Positions 10,227-19,273 of a stretch of DNA of 64,000 nt are shown one piece after another. The DNA is taken from assembly GCF_000685155.1 (NCBI RefSeq), contig NZ_JMIY01000001.1, forward strand, positions 624,527 through 688,526. Direction: 5' to 3'. The stretch's first letter is position 1, and each line of letters begins with the position of its first letter. Position numbers and translations under genes: made by a program. The stretch is from Candidatus Methanoperedens nitratireducens. GTDB taxonomy: Archaea > Halobacteriota > Methanosarcinia > Methanosarcinales > Methanoperedenaceae. The notes under the pieces are model-generated. The model saw only the letters and a program-made list of their open reading frames with translations. It did not search any database and was not told the origin of the DNA.

Positions 10227-10880
10227 TTATAAAAATTCCCAGAGTCTCAACAACCAAACGATTACAGGAGTTATAAAAGTCTCAATAATCGCAGCTAAAA
10301 AGAGCAGAGGGGCGATCCATCTTATATAGAACCAGAAGCCTTGCTTTAGTTCCGGTTTTATGTCTGTTCTTAGTCGGGTGATTATTGTCTTTATATAAGG
10401 CTTTCCCTGTCTTATATCAGTTTGCATGCCAATTAGTGACAGGTACATCACATACCCCAGCTTGAGCCCTATACCTGCGCTTATCAGTACCATCGGTATT
10501 TCTATGATTCCATGAGGCAGGAGCGCAGCAATAACAAAAAGAGCGCCCTGCTGCCTTGAGATAAAACCTATCACAATGCCCAGGATTATTCCATTGCCTG
10601 CCACAAAAAGAAATGGTATAATGCCAAGCCCGATACCCAGGACAAGAGCCACAAGACTTTTAATTGCATTATTCAGGAAAATCACGAGCATTATGGCAAG
10701 GGGATTAAGCGTTGTTATCCAGCCCACTGATTGCTGGAACATTTCAAAGTAATTCTCCGAAAATCCGGGATATATTACCGATATCATCAGCCCTATAATT
10801 AACGACAGGATAAAAAGACCGGTTACTATAAGGATGTATTTTCTTAAAGAATACAAGTACTCTCTGTCTTTGTGTTTCAA
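10227..10880 (-). CDS. SpoIIM/DUF95-like integral membrane protein
   Basis: The 217-aa protein has a basic N terminus and about five transmembrane segments. It shows the family-typical pattern of an FLNNAIKSLVALVLGIGLGI segment followed by LLPHGIIEIPMVLISAGIGL. In sporulating bacteria SpoIIM takes part in membrane migration; archaeal homologues have no assigned function. It ends one base from the next gene upstream (10882), so the two form a unit. The family call rests on motif resemblance. Confidence 0.75.
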   Translation of the reverse strand: MKHKDREYLYSLRKYILIVTGLFILSLIIGLMISVIYPGFSENYFEMFQQSVGWITTLNPLAIMLVIFLNNAIKSLVALVLGIGLGIIPFLFVAGNGIILGIVIGFISRQQGALFVIAALLPHGIIEIPMVLISAGIGLKLGYVMYLSLIGMQTDIRQGKPYIKTIITRLRTDIKPELKQGFWFYIRWIAPLLFLAAIIETFITPVIVWLLRLWEFL

Positions 10881-10881
10881 T

Positions 10882-11739
10882 TTATACCCCCATCAGAAGC
10901 CTCAGCGTATTTCGTACTGCAGGTGAGAGCCCAAGCACCAGTATGGCCAGTTTCATCAGGTTGATAAGTTTTTTTTCTTTATCATTATCAAATTGGTGAT
11001 CAAGCATATATAATACTGGTATGAACACAAGCAATTTCAGGGGGTACATCACAAGCGAGGGGGAATCTACAAAATTTCCTGCCAGATTAATGAAAAACGT
11101 CGGAACCACATGCTTTTCGTAATATCCAAGCCAGTCCATCCCGATGAAAGTAGAAGAGGCATCCAGTAGATGGGTGAACAGGATAGATATATTGAGTTTA
11201 TCTGTAAGAAGCGTAAAATTGAGTGTTCTGGATATAAGATAGGCAATATACGTCGAGACTGCGCCTAAGATAAGTATTACAGCAGCCGGAACTGGGTTCT
11301 CTATTTCCCCTGCTGACAGCAGTACTGCAATATTAATTACTGTCCATACTACCCCCATGAGTCCAAAAAACGCATGATAGCTTTTGATTTTTCCTTTTCT
11401 CTCAAGAGTGACCGCAAGCGTAAGCAGGATTACCGTCACTGCAAACATGGAAAAATAGATAATGGGTGTTATAAAGAGGTACCGCAGCGGTGGAGTGAAT
11501 ATATTCAGGTCCTCAAGCACACGCAGGGATGAGCCCGCAAGAATATAGGGCGTTACTGCGGCTATGAACCGTGAATCAATCTCAATATCGAGTTTTTCCA
11601 GTAACTTTAAGATGCCAAAAACACTAAGACCCAGTAGTATTGCGTATGTTATCGTATCCACAGGATTATAGGATGCATCATTGACTATGCCGCTTATGTA
11701 ATACTTATATATATACTGCCAGACTGTATCTGTTATCAT
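10882..11739 (-). CDS. DUF63 family membrane protein
   Basis: The 285-aa archaeal membrane protein has about eight hydrophobic segments. The pattern DTITYAILLGLSVFGILKLL, the HLLDASSTFIGMD segment and GLSPAVRNTLRLLMGV at the end are typical of DUF63, which is conserved in euryarchaea with no known activity. It is transcribed away from egsA, whose start lies 12 bp to the right, so the two genes share a very short divergent promoter region. Confidence 0.8.
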   Translation of the reverse strand: MITDTVWQYIYKYYISGIVNDASYNPVDTITYAILLGLSVFGILKLLEKLDIEIDSRFIAAVTPYILAGSSLRVLEDLNIFTPPLRYLFITPIIYFSMFAVTVILLTLAVTLERKGKIKSYHAFFGLMGVVWTVINIAVLLSAGEIENPVPAAVILILGAVSTYIAYLISRTLNFTLLTDKLNISILFTHLLDASSTFIGMDWLGYYEKHVVPTFFINLAGNFVDSPSLVMYPLKLLVFIPVLYMLDHQFDNDKEKKLINLMKLAILVLGLSPAVRNTLRLLMGV

Positions 11740-11750
11740 GTTGAGACCCT

Positions 11751-12818
11751 ATGAAAGAAAATAAAGAGAGCTATAAGAATAAGTGGATGCAGCTTCCCAG
11801 GAATGTTGTAGTTGGTCATGATGTAATCAGTGACACTGGTAAGGTATGTAAAGACCTTAAACTTAATGGGAATGCTCTGATAGTTGCGGGTGAATCCACA
11901 CTGAAGGCAGCAGGAAAAACGGTAGAGGCCTGCCTGGAAGAGTACGGTTTTAATGTAGATATTGCTGTTGTTAGAAGTCCTGCCTATGATGAGGTAAAAA
12001 GAGTTGAAGAACTATCAACCGAGATCAAAGCCTCATTCTTACTGGGTGTGGGAGGCGGAAAATCGATAGACATAGCCAAACTTGCATCCACGTATCTTGA
12101 CCTGCCTTTTATAAGCATACCCACAGCAGCATCACACGATGGCATAGTTTCCTCCCGTGCCTCTATCCTGAAGGATAACAGAACTGTATCAGAAGCTGCA
12201 TCAACCCCTATAGCTGTTATAGCCGACACCGCTATTATAGCCGCAGCACCGTACCGACTTTTAATAGCAGGATGCGGCGATATCATCTCCAATTATACCG
12301 CAGTGCGAGACTGGGAGCTTGCCCACAGACTGCGTAACGAACCTTTTAGCGAATATGCATCTATTATCTCAAAGATGACAGCAAAAGTATTGATTGAATC
12401 AGCCCGGATGATAAGACCTGGCATAGAGGAGTCAGCATGGACTGTCATAAAAGCACTTGTAGCAAGCGGGGTTGCGATGAGCATCGCAGGTTCATCCCGT
12501 CCGGCAAGCGGATCTGAGCACAAGTTCAGTCATGCACTGGATGAGATCGCTCCTCAACCTGCCCTGCATGGAGAGCAGTGTGGCGTAGGGACTATAATGA
12601 TGATGTACCTGCATGGCGGCAACTGGCAGGAGATCCGTGATTCCCTCATAACAATCGGTGCTCCCAGCTGTGCTGTTGAACTGGGGATAGGGGAAGAATA
12701 TATTATTCAGGCACTCCTTAATGCTCATGAAATCCGTCCTGAGAGATATACCATACTCGGGACAGGATTGACCCGCGAGGCAGCAGAGAAGGTTGCAAGG
12801 ATTACAAAAGTGATTTGA
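11751..12818 (+). CDS. egsA: sn-Glycerol-1-phosphate dehydrogenase
   Basis: This enzyme reduces dihydroxyacetone phosphate to sn-glycerol-1-phosphate with NAD(P)H, setting the stereochemistry of archaeal membrane lipids. The 355-aa protein belongs to the iron-containing alcohol dehydrogenase superfamily. [12 protein letters not shown] (nucleotide binding), [15 protein letters not shown], and the metal-ligand regions [11 protein letters not shown] and [10 protein letters not shown] are all visible. It is an archaeal hallmark and supports the taxonomic call. Full length. Confidence 0.96.
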   Translation: MKENKESYKNKWMQLPRNVVVGHDVISDTGKVCKDLKLNGNALIVAGESTLKAAGKTVEACLEEYGFNVDIAVVRSPAYDEVKRVEELSTEIKASFLLGVGGGKSIDIAKLASTYLDLPFISIPTAASHDGIVSSRASILKDNRTVSEAASTPIAVIADTAIIAAAPYRLLIAGCGDIISNYTAVRDWELAHRLRNEPFSEYASIISKMTAKVLIESARMIRPGIEESAWTVIKALVASGVAMSIAGSSRPASGSEHKFSHALDEIAPQPALHGEQCGVGTIMMMYLHGGNWQEIRDSLITIGAPSCAVELGIGEEYIIQALLNAHEIRPERYTILGTGLTREAAEKVARITKVI

Positions 12819-12852
12819 TGATTATAATTAAAAATAAGATCAGGTGAATTGT

Positions 12853-13314
12853 ATGGAAGAATCGGATACAATAATAACATTAATAGGAACAAAACTGGCG
12901 AAAATCGGAAACGAGTTCATCTTTAGAGGTACTGCAAAGGACTGCGAACCATGCAAACTTAATAGAACGTGTCTTGGATTGAATATCGGAAGCAAGTACA
13001 GGATAAACAGCATTCGAAAAGGAGGGAAACTTGAGTGCTTTATACACGACTGCGGTGTTTGTGCCGTAGAAGTCATCGAAACTCCAATCAGAATGAGCAT
13101 TGAGGCCAGAAAAGCCATTAGAGGTTCAAAAATAGTATATGAACCTGTGGCATGCAATTATTCAAGTTGTGAGAATTATGGTATATGCCATCCCTCCGGA
13201 CTTATACGGGGTGATAAATTCACTGTTGTAGAAGTGGCGGGTGAGATGCCGGGGCACTGCAGGAGGGGTTATTCACTAAAAGTGGCTGAAGTAAAAAGAA
13301 GTGAGAGAAGTTGA
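12853..13314 (+). CDS. UPF0179 family Cys-rich protein
   Basis: The 153-aa protein has clustered cysteines in [31 protein letters not shown] and a late GHCRRGYS. This is the pattern of archaeal UPF0179, which is predicted to bind a metal or Fe-S cluster and has no experimental role. The ATG at 12853 follows AGGTGA and is preferred over GTG at 12844. Its stop overlaps the TTG of hisD, so the two are coupled. Confidence 0.85.
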   Translation: MEESDTIITLIGTKLAKIGNEFIFRGTAKDCEPCKLNRTCLGLNIGSKYRINSIRKGGKLECFIHDCGVCAVEVIETPIRMSIEARKAIRGSKIVYEPVACNYSSCENYGICHPSGLIRGDKFTVVEVAGEMPGHCRRGYSLKVAEVKRSERS

Positions 13315-14573
13315 TATTAATCAAGCCTATCTCTCAACTTTCAGAAGATGAAACTGCAAAGCTCCTGAACCGCAGTACAGGGCTTCAGGATGTAATCGGG
13401 CCTGTGAGCTCAATACTGAAGGATGTTAAGAGGAACGGGGATGCTGCACTTCGGGAATTCACACTGCAGTTTGATAGGGCGCATATAGACAAAATCGAGG
13501 TTCCCGGTGATGATATCGATGCTGCCATGCTCTCTGTTGATAAAAAACTCCTTTTTCATCTGAATAATGCAGCCTCAAACATCCGTGCGTTCCATGAGGC
13601 GCAGGTCTCAAAGGACTGGATAAGGGAGTTTGCTCCAGGGATATGGCTCGGCCAGCGCATTACCCCTCTTGGAGCTGTGGGAGCGTATGTGCCAGGTGGA
13701 AGGGCTTCGTACCCTAGCACAGCCCTGATGACAGTGATACCTGCTAAAGTTGCAGGTGTCGGTGAGGTCATCGTATGCACCCCGCCAGGGCCTGATGGAA
13801 CTGTCAATCCACTCACGCTTGCTGCAGCACATATTGCGGGCGCTGATCGGGTAGTCCGTGTGGGCGGCGTGCAGGCGATAGCAGCCATGGCATACGGGAC
13901 TGAGACCGTACCTCAGGTGGATAAGATCGTGGGACCGGGCAATGTGTATGTTACCACTGCAAAGATGGTCTGTGGTGTTGCTATTGATTTCCCGGCAGGT
14001 CCGAGCGAAGTCCTGATAATTGCCGATGCATCAGCGAGGGCTGATTTTATCGCATCTGATATGATAGCCCAGGCAGAGCATGATCCGAACGCTGTATCCA
14101 TACTTGTGACGCCATCCGGGGAACTTGCAGAGAAGGTTAAGCGAGAGATAGACATGCGCTTAGAGAACGAAGTGAGAATGGACATTATTAGAAAATCACT
14201 GGAAAATGCCGCCATACTCACAGGTACGCTTGATGAGTGCATTGAGTTCTCAAATAAGTTCGCGCCAGAGCATCTTGAAATAATGACGGAGCAGGATATC
14301 ATCAGCAGGATAAAACATGCAGGATCTATATTTATTGGCCCGTACGCGCCAGTATCCGCAGGGGATTATGCCTCCGGCACCAATCACGTGCTTCCTACAG
14401 CCGGGTATGCACGTATGTTCTCGGGACTGAATACTGATCATTTCGTGACGAAGTCGAGCGTGCAGATAATCGAGAAAAAGGGGCTTGAGAGCATAAGTGA
14501 GGCGATCATCGGACTGGCTGAGGCGGAGGGGCTTTCTGCTCATGCGAATGCTGTAAGGGTTAGAAAAAAATGA
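13311..14573 (+). CDS. hisD: Histidinol dehydrogenase
   Basis: This enzyme catalyses the last two steps of histidine synthesis, oxidising histidinol to histidine with two NAD. The 420-aa protein has [48 protein letters not shown], the zinc/catalytic region [11 protein letters not shown] and the late [17 protein letters not shown]. The start is TTG, overlapping the stop of the upstream gene and preceded by GTGAGAG. Other his genes are not clustered here; hisC is 37 kb away. Full length. Confidence 0.96.
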   Translation: MILIKPISQLSEDETAKLLNRSTGLQDVIGPVSSILKDVKRNGDAALREFTLQFDRAHIDKIEVPGDDIDAAMLSVDKKLLFHLNNAASNIRAFHEAQVSKDWIREFAPGIWLGQRITPLGAVGAYVPGGRASYPSTALMTVIPAKVAGVGEVIVCTPPGPDGTVNPLTLAAAHIAGADRVVRVGGVQAIAAMAYGTETVPQVDKIVGPGNVYVTTAKMVCGVAIDFPAGPSEVLIIADASARADFIASDMIAQAEHDPNAVSILVTPSGELAEKVKREIDMRLENEVRMDIIRKSLENAAILTGTLDECIEFSNKFAPEHLEIMTEQDIISRIKHAGSIFIGPYAPVSAGDYASGTNHVLPTAGYARMFSGLNTDHFVTKSSVQIIEKKGLESISEAIIGLAEAEGLSAHANAVRVRKK

Positions 14574-14812
14574 TACCCGACACGTTCCTTATTTTTTATA
14601 GTGATGTCGGGCAGGGTTGGGAGGTGGTCGAGAAATATATTGAGACACAGGATGTGCACCATGCAAAAAACGCTATATACAGGCTCGTCCTTAAGTCCGG
14701 GGTTTGTGACTGCTCTCCGCGCTCGTTTTCATGCTCTCAGAGGCGATGGAATAGCCCAAATTACACCCAAAATGCTGAAATTCAGGCGCTAATATTCCGA
14801 TTCATCAGATAG
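14570..14812 (+). pseudogene. Gene remnant after hisD, 3' part replaced
   Basis: An ORF starts at an ATG overlapping the hisD stop (ATGA). The first ~44 residues ([20 protein letters not shown] onward) look like genuine protein. At about 14703 it runs into the TGTGACTG repeat described at 14703-14757 and the downstream sequence loses protein-like character. This suggests a gene once coupled to hisD whose 3' part was lost when the accessory island was built. The original function is not recognisable. Confidence 0.4.
14703..14757 (+). repeat. Interspersed repeat fragment (GTGACTG family)
   Basis: The sequence from GTGACTG at about 14706, through CGCTCGTTTTCATGCT, closely resembles 16048-16075 and shares its GTGACTG start with 18534. 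The copies bracket the island genes. They look like the right end of an IS200/IS605-type element, including the post-hairpin region. No tnpB gene is in the window, so the family assignment is inference. Confidence 0.4.
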
Positions 14813-14853
14813 ATTAATGTGCTATGTAGTTGAAGGTCAACATCGAAATACAA

Positions 14854-15849
14854 ATGGGACACAATACGGAAAATGAATCGGCTAAGCCAACTTTCGAAGC
14901 GATTATATTATTTAAAAGAATTCCATATTGGATATATTGGCCTGCAATTGGATTCTTATCTTTTGTACTCGGAGAGTTACTAACTCGGTTTTTTGCAGAA
15001 AACTATTTTTTATGGAGCCGATTACTTTTTAATGTAGCTTTTGGGACTTTACCAATTATAAATATATGGTTTTTTCATTCTTTTAGAAAAACAATGCAGG
15101 AAATATCGATATTTTTTTGGCAAGATGATGCAGAATTTCAGAGATGGTTAAAAAATAAAGAGATACATATTTTTACCCTTCGTTCTTGGATGGCGAAATG
15201 TGTTACAGGATTCATATTCGTTGCAGGATTAATTACTATTATCTTATTGGGACTTCCTTTTAAGTCTGAACTCTTCAATTTAATAGGATTGATTTGTTTC
15301 TCAATTTTTTTGATGTTTTGTGGTAATACCCTTTATATTTCGATTGGCTTACTTTCAACACTAAGAGAAATTGTAAATCGACCCACAATTATTCCTTTCT
15401 TTATGCCCCACCATCGTGTTATTTCCAAATTGCAAAATTACTATTTAATCCAAACACTCTTCATTGTTCTTTATTATATTGGTTTGGTGATTGCTGTATG
15501 GAGAGGGCCATATGGCTTGAATTCTGCAATGCTAATATGGTTGACTGGTCTAGCGAGTTATCCACTTGTCATGTTTTCTTGGTCATTCCTTCAAATTCAT
15601 TTTCTAATGCAGAATATTAAGCAATCATACCTTGAAACGATTAATTCGGAAGTGCAATATGCTTTCAAAAATGTATTTAATGGTCATGATTTTCAAGAGT
15701 TAGAACATTTGGAAAAAATCATGAACATTCAAAATAAAATACATACCCTCGCTGAATGGCCGGTATCTGTTGGGGGCGCGCTAACATTCTTGACAAGCCT
15801 TGCAACAGCTATAATTCAAATTATTGTTTCTACTTACTTCAGAAAATAG
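14854..15849 (+). CDS. Multi-pass membrane protein, unknown
   Basis: The protein has about eight hydrophobic segments in two clusters, and a soluble stretch near residues 85-115 (IFFWQDDAEFQRWLKNKEI). A C-terminal cytoplasmic segment with LEHLEKIMNIQNKIHTL precedes a last membrane span. The family is not recognised. It is markedly AT-rich compared with hisD upstream and lies between two copies of an interspersed repeat, so it is probably acquired. The ATG at 14854 is used; a TTG at 14830 is also possible. Confidence 0.6.
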   Translation: MGHNTENESAKPTFEAIILFKRIPYWIYWPAIGFLSFVLGELLTRFFAENYFLWSRLLFNVAFGTLPIINIWFFHSFRKTMQEISIFFWQDDAEFQRWLKNKEIHIFTLRSWMAKCVTGFIFVAGLITIILLGLPFKSELFNLIGLICFSIFLMFCGNTLYISIGLLSTLREIVNRPTIIPFFMPHHRVISKLQNYYLIQTLFIVLYYIGLVIAVWRGPYGLNSAMLIWLTGLASYPLVMFSWSFLQIHFLMQNIKQSYLETINSEVQYAFKNVFNGHDFQELEHLEKIMNIQNKIHTLAEWPVSVGGALTFLTSLATAIIQIIVSTYFRK

Positions 15850-16017
15850 CCTTTTCCAATATCTTACTCTGGTTTGTGTTATCATTAGCAAGTATTGAGT
15901 CATGTTGTTCTAAGAAAAAAGGGATCAAAGTTAAATCCCACTTTAGAACATTAAATTGTTCTGCGCCTGAGAAATTCTATATGAAACAAACAAATTGACA
16001 TGAATAACAAAAACCAT

Positions 16018-16080
16018 GAGCATCCTCCCGTTGATGCCTCGTGACTGAATCCACGCTCGTTTGCATGCTTGTAAAGCTAT
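16018..16080 (+). repeat. Interspersed repeat, truncated hairpin copy
   Basis: GAGCATCCTCC followed by GATGCCTCGTGACTGA matches the first arm of the hairpins at 18503 and 21008. The second arm is missing, and the sequence continues into CGCTCGTTTGCATGCT as at 14720. It sits about 20 bp left of the IS630 insertion. Between the end of the membrane gene (15849) and here nothing else is seen. Confidence 0.45.
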
Positions 16081-16124
16081 AGGAAATCGGAACATATAAG
16101 TAAACCGCCAAAAATTCTGGCCTA

Positions 16125-16577
16125 TTAGGATTTTAACCCTGCGACTCTAAGCGCATCCTCGGAAGTAAGTGATGATAGCTTCTCTATGCATCCTTGCTTT
16201 AATGGTTCTAAATCAACATAAGTCCTGTTTGCCGCAACTTCTCCCTTTAGCCATCTCCATATGTGTTCTACAGGGTTCAGTCGTGGGCTTTTTGGGGGAA
16301 GATAGATCAAATGAATTTTTGGATTTTTTGTAAGCCATTCTTTCACCATTCTGCTTCTATGGTAGGTTGCTCTATCTACCACAAGATAGATATCCAGTGT
16401 TGGATAGGTTTTGAGAAGCAGCTCTAAGAATTCAATGAAGTATCCACCATTTTTACGATCAAATATCTTGAAAATAATCTCACCGTCCAGTGGAGAAAAA
16501 GCCCCAAAAACAGAAAAATATCTGTTCCAATTGTTAGGTGTAAGTATTTTCGCTTGCTGACCTACTTTCATCCACAT
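16125..16577 (-). CDS. IS630 transposase, DDE frame
   Basis: The 150-aa frame continues the catalytic core after the -1 shift. It contains VVDRATYHRSRMV with the second Asp, and LPPKSPRLNPVEHIWRWLKG with the final Glu and the NPxEhxW pattern of DDE_3 transposases. The listed start is simply the first ATG in this frame. Translation most likely enters from the upstream frame through the A8 slippery site near 16636-16645. Confidence 0.85.
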   Translation of the reverse strand: MWMKVGQQAKILTPNNWNRYFSVFGAFSPLDGEIIFKIFDRKNGGYFIEFLELLLKTYPTLDIYLVVDRATYHRSRMVKEWLTKNPKIHLIYLPPKSPRLNPVEHIWRWLKGEVAANRTYVDLEPLKQGCIEKLSSLTSEDALRVAGLKS

Positions 16578-16582
16578 CTTCC

Positions 16583-17182
16583 TTAATACTGGTAGGAGGT
16601 GGAAGCTTGTTTCATCCTGATAAAAGAGCTTCGCTTTCTTTTTTTTACTTCTTCAATGGCTTTTTCAATCTCAGGTGGTTTTTCTCCACCTGGCCCAGAC
16701 CAAAGTTTGGGTCTTCTAAAAACGTAGTCCATACGGTGTAATACTCTTCTCACCGTATTATCCGAGAGCAACAACCCGAATATAGCAAACAAATGGATGC
16801 AAAGAAGATTGCTTACCCAAAATCCGGATTTATAGCCTACCTCTTCAGGATTCTTTTTCATTGCATCTTCAACAGCTATCTCTACTTTTTCATCAGCTTT
16901 TCTAGGTCTTCCCGTCCTTTCACCATCATGTAAGCCTAAAATTCCAGCTTCTCTGTATCTCCTTATCCAGCGTCTTACATTCCTGGATGATATATAAAGC
17001 AAGTTCCCGATCTCTGCCTCGGTCCTTCCCTCATCAAACCATATAATTACAAGAGCTCTTATTCCTTCTCTTCCTATTTCATTTCGCAAAAATCTGTATA
17101 ATGTTTCTTTATCTTCGCTGGTTAGCCCTAACCTGCCTGGAATGGATAGTCCAACGTCTTTGGTCATAGTTCCCACTTCCAT
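16583..17182 (-). CDS. IS630 transposase, N-terminal frame
   Basis: The 199-aa frame carries two helix-turn-helix DNA-binding segments (WFDEGRTEAEIGNLLYISSR near residue 50 and a second near 95-145) and runs to the start of the catalytic domain. Near its end is a run of eight A followed by G. A -1 shift there continues into KLFYQDETSFHL, the first catalytic Asp of the DDE domain, and then into the frame at 16577. Programmed -1 slippage on A-runs is common in this family, so the element may be active. A second in-frame ATG is at 17167. Confidence 0.85.
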   Translation of the reverse strand: MEVGTMTKDVGLSIPGRLGLTSEDKETLYRFLRNEIGREGIRALVIIWFDEGRTEAEIGNLLYISSRNVRRWIRRYREAGILGLHDGERTGRPRKADEKVEIAVEDAMKKNPEEVGYKSGFWVSNLLCIHLFAIFGLLLSDNTVRRVLHRMDYVFRRPKLWSGPGGEKPPEIEKAIEEVKKRKRSSFIRMKQASTSYQY

Positions 17183-17326
17183 ATAAGTTAATGACGTAAT
17201 AGGACTAATATTTTGGCTATCTACTTACTTCACATCTGAAAAATAGGCGCTCATAAAGAAGAAAATTATAAGTACAGCATAAGACTCTATAAACAAAATT
17301 ATAAATATTATTATCGGAGACATGGT

Positions 17327-17827
17327 ATGAATAATGTAAACAGCTTCTTAAGCTTTTCAATTGAAAAAAATGAGGCCGAAATCCGAGACTTGAAAAGGTT
17401 CTGGGATGACCTTAGCTGGTGGGAGCGAGATGAGTCAATGAACGCCGCATTAAACTTCTCCACCGTCGACCATAGATTACTCGCACAGAGACCTGACGAC
17501 CTGAAACAACGGAGTGACAAAATTCTTGAAGAGATTAAGATGTTGGATATCTTGAATGCTAAGGCAAGACCATCAAAATTAAGATTAATGCTCCGTCTTG
17601 TGCCTTATGAAGGGCAGAAGCCTAATTTCCGTATCTGCCTATCCAAGATTTGGGCTCTATCTATAGATGATCTGGTTAACTTAGGTAAATACCTGGGCAT
17701 AGAGAAGGTAGAGTCTCTTAGAGAACATCCTAATGACCTTTACAAATTATATTGGGATATCGGTGCTAACCGCACTCTGGCCATATTCTTTGCATTCAGA
17801 AATTACCTTGGAAAGTTAAATATTTAA
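17327..17827 (+). CDS. Hypothetical protein, unknown family
   Basis: The 166-aa soluble protein is Trp-rich near the N terminus (RFWDDLSWWERDESM) and helical throughout. It has no signal peptide, membrane span or recognised motif. It lies 100 bp from the IS630 right end and 9 bp before the next membrane-protein gene on the same strand, so the pair is probably cotranscribed. The family is not recognised. Confidence 0.6.
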   Translation: MNNVNSFLSFSIEKNEAEIRDLKRFWDDLSWWERDESMNAALNFSTVDHRLLAQRPDDLKQRSDKILEEIKMLDILNAKARPSKLRLMLRLVPYEGQKPNFRICLSKIWALSIDDLVNLGKYLGIEKVESLREHPNDLYKLYWDIGANRTLAIFFAFRNYLGKLNI

Positions 17828-17836
17828 AATAATTGT

Positions 17837-18406
17837 ATGGCTGAAATGGATGAATTAGATAAAAAGAAAATACGCCTAAAAATATCAAATGATACCAGAA
17901 AGTTTGAAATTGAATTATTTTGGAAAAGATCATTATTCTTTTGGGGTTTTATCGCATCGGCATTTATTGCATTTGTTGCATCATATAAATCCAATCCAAT
18001 TTTAAGCTTTGTTATCGCGAATTTTGGCTTAGCATGTTCTATTGCCTGGACCCTCGCAAATAGGGGTAGTAAGTTTTGGCAGGAAAATTGGGAGCAATGC
18101 GTTACAAATAATGAAGATGAAGTAATTGGTCCATTATTCAAAGAAGTGCAACCGAGATTAGATAAAGATGGCTTCTGGCTCAGTGCGAGAAGATTTTCAG
18201 TCAGCAAACTCACAATTGCACTGAGCGATTATGTTGCAATTTTATGGTTATTTATCAATAGTTATTTAATTATTAAAATTCTAAATATAGAATTTGCGAT
18301 CTTAATGGATAATACAGTCCTTCTATTAACACTTTTCACGTTGATATGGATAGTTCTAACATTACATTTTTCGAAAGGTAAGAGTGTTGATTCAAAGGAG
18401 AAATGA
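17837..18406 (+). CDS. RipA-like membrane protein (tentative)
   Basis: The 189-aa protein has four hydrophobic segments in two pairs (about residues 32-68 and 130-178), separated by a soluble stretch containing NRGSKFWQENWEQ. The N-terminal NDTRKFEIELFWKRSLFFWG resembles the RipA-type octameric membrane proteins of bacteria, whose cellular role is poorly known. It sits 9 bp after the 17327 gene in an AT-rich island, which suggests horizontal transfer of the pair. The family call is from memory of the motif and is tentative. Confidence 0.55.
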   Translation: MAEMDELDKKKIRLKISNDTRKFEIELFWKRSLFFWGFIASAFIAFVASYKSNPILSFVIANFGLACSIAWTLANRGSKFWQENWEQCVTNNEDEVIGPLFKEVQPRLDKDGFWLSARRFSVSKLTIALSDYVAILWLFINSYLIIKILNIEFAILMDNTVLLLTLFTLIWIVLTLHFSKGKSVDSKEK

Positions 18407-18502
18407 GATTTCTCGTGGTACTCTTATCCAATTTCAATATTAACCATGCGCCTGAACAAGGAATATAGAACCTAAAAATAGAAATTAATCCCAAACCATC
18501 GA

Positions 18503-18560
18503 GCATCCTCCTGATGCCCCGGCGCTTTCAGCCCGGGGTAGTGACTGAAGGCGATAGGAG
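18503..18560 (+). repeat. Complete hairpin repeat (IS200/IS605-end-like)
   Basis: GAGCATCCTCC is followed by GATGCCCCGG, the loop CGCTTTCAGC, then CCGGGG and TAGTGACTGAAGG. The stem CCCCGG/CCGGGG followed by TAGTGAC is the same architecture as the copy split by a MITE at 21008-21160. Together with partial copies at 14703 and 16018 this defines a family in this island. Nothing else is seen between 18407 and 18727. Confidence 0.55.
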
Positions 18561-18727
18561 TTGTGTGCATCCTTAGAATATCATGAAAAGATATAATAAT
18601 AATTATTGTATTAAAAACGGGGCACGGAAGGCACTATCTCAATATCTAGTTATGAATAAAAGAGTAATATCATCACAACAGATACTTATTTATTCTTTAA
18701 TGTAATGATATTACTTTGGTTTTAGCA

Positions 18728-18856
18728 ATGGTAACAATAGCTTCCAACCTTAATAACTTTTCCGAAATATCCAATCTTCAAAATGGTGGTTACCAACGCA
18801 TACTCAAAACCATTGGTAACTTTTACCGTACCAGTGTAACTTGTTACAATAGGTAA
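18728..18856 (+). pseudogene. ISA0963/ISM1-like transposase, 5' fragment
   Basis: The frame opens MVTIASNLNNFSEISNLQNG and reaches a KTIGN sequence encoded by ATTGGTAAC (18813-18821), where a 443-bp insertion starts. A further 11 codons are read out of the insert before a stop. The same nonamer recurs at 19265-19273. Joining the two there restores one open frame into the zinc-finger part of the transposase at 19274. The transposase is therefore interrupted, and it is also truncated downstream. Confidence 0.65.
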
Positions 18857-19264
18857 AATCATTGTTCAACGAATAGACTCCTCAACATATCCATGTTCTC
18901 TTTAATCTTCAATCTTTTAATCCATTTTTCCAAATGTTTTCGTTCTATTAAACCTCCTCCGATCTTTACTATTACTTCAGCAGCTTCTTTTTCATTAGGC
19001 ACCTTCAGAATTATTGTTTTCTCAATATCAACTCTTCCTAAGTACTTTTGTTTTGATCTCTTTTCCACCCTGTCCCAATATGTGAGATATTTGTACTTAC
19101 GCCCCTTGATTTCCCGTATGAATTCCTTTGCCATTATTCCTGTTGTAACATGTTACAATAGCATAAGAATTTGCTAACATAATTTTTACTTTTGTATGTT
19201 GTAACTGTTACACTGGTTTACTGCAAGCATAAAAAACAGTTAAGTTTAAATGGTAAACCTATGA
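18822..19264. mobile_element. 443-bp insertion with 9-bp target duplication
   Basis: The insert lies between two copies of ATTGGTAAC (18813-18821 and 19265-19273) and splits a transposase reading frame exactly in phase. Near its ends ACCAGTGTAAC (18831-18841) and GTTACACTGGT (19207-19217) form a perfect 11-bp subterminal inverted repeat. Palindromic GTAAC-NN-GTTAC sites occur near 18837 and 19147. It encodes one 91-aa protein on the minus strand and no recognisable transposase, so it would be mobilised in trans if mobile at all. Confidence 0.6.
18859..19134 (-). CDS. 91-aa basic protein carried by the 443-bp insert
   Basis: The protein is strongly basic. Its N-terminal half has the pattern REIKGRKYKYLTYWDRVEKR followed by KQKYLGRVD, which resembles the short N-terminal module preceding DDE domains in some IS4/IS1634-type transposases. 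The rest is helical with no catalytic residues. It could bind the GTAAC/GTTAC palindromes that flank it. It may be a relic of a transposase or a stand-alone DNA-binding protein of the insert. Function unknown. Confidence 0.5.
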   Translation of the reverse strand: MAKEFIREIKGRKYKYLTYWDRVEKRSKQKYLGRVDIEKTIILKVPNEKEAAEVIVKIGGGLIERKHLEKWIKRLKIKENMDMLRSLFVEQ

Positions 19265-19273
19265 ATTGGTAAC

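Larger units (their letters stand above)
16097..17227 (-). mobile_element. IS630-family insertion sequence
   Basis: The element is about 1.13 kb with imperfect terminal inverted repeats of roughly 31 bp. The left end starts TAAGTAAACCGCCAAAA; the reverse complement of the right end starts TAAGTAGATAGCCAAAA. Both continue to CCTATTA. Both ends carry the TA dinucleotide expected for IS630 target duplication. It contains one transposase encoded as two overlapping frames (16583-17182 and 16125-16577). Confidence 0.85.
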
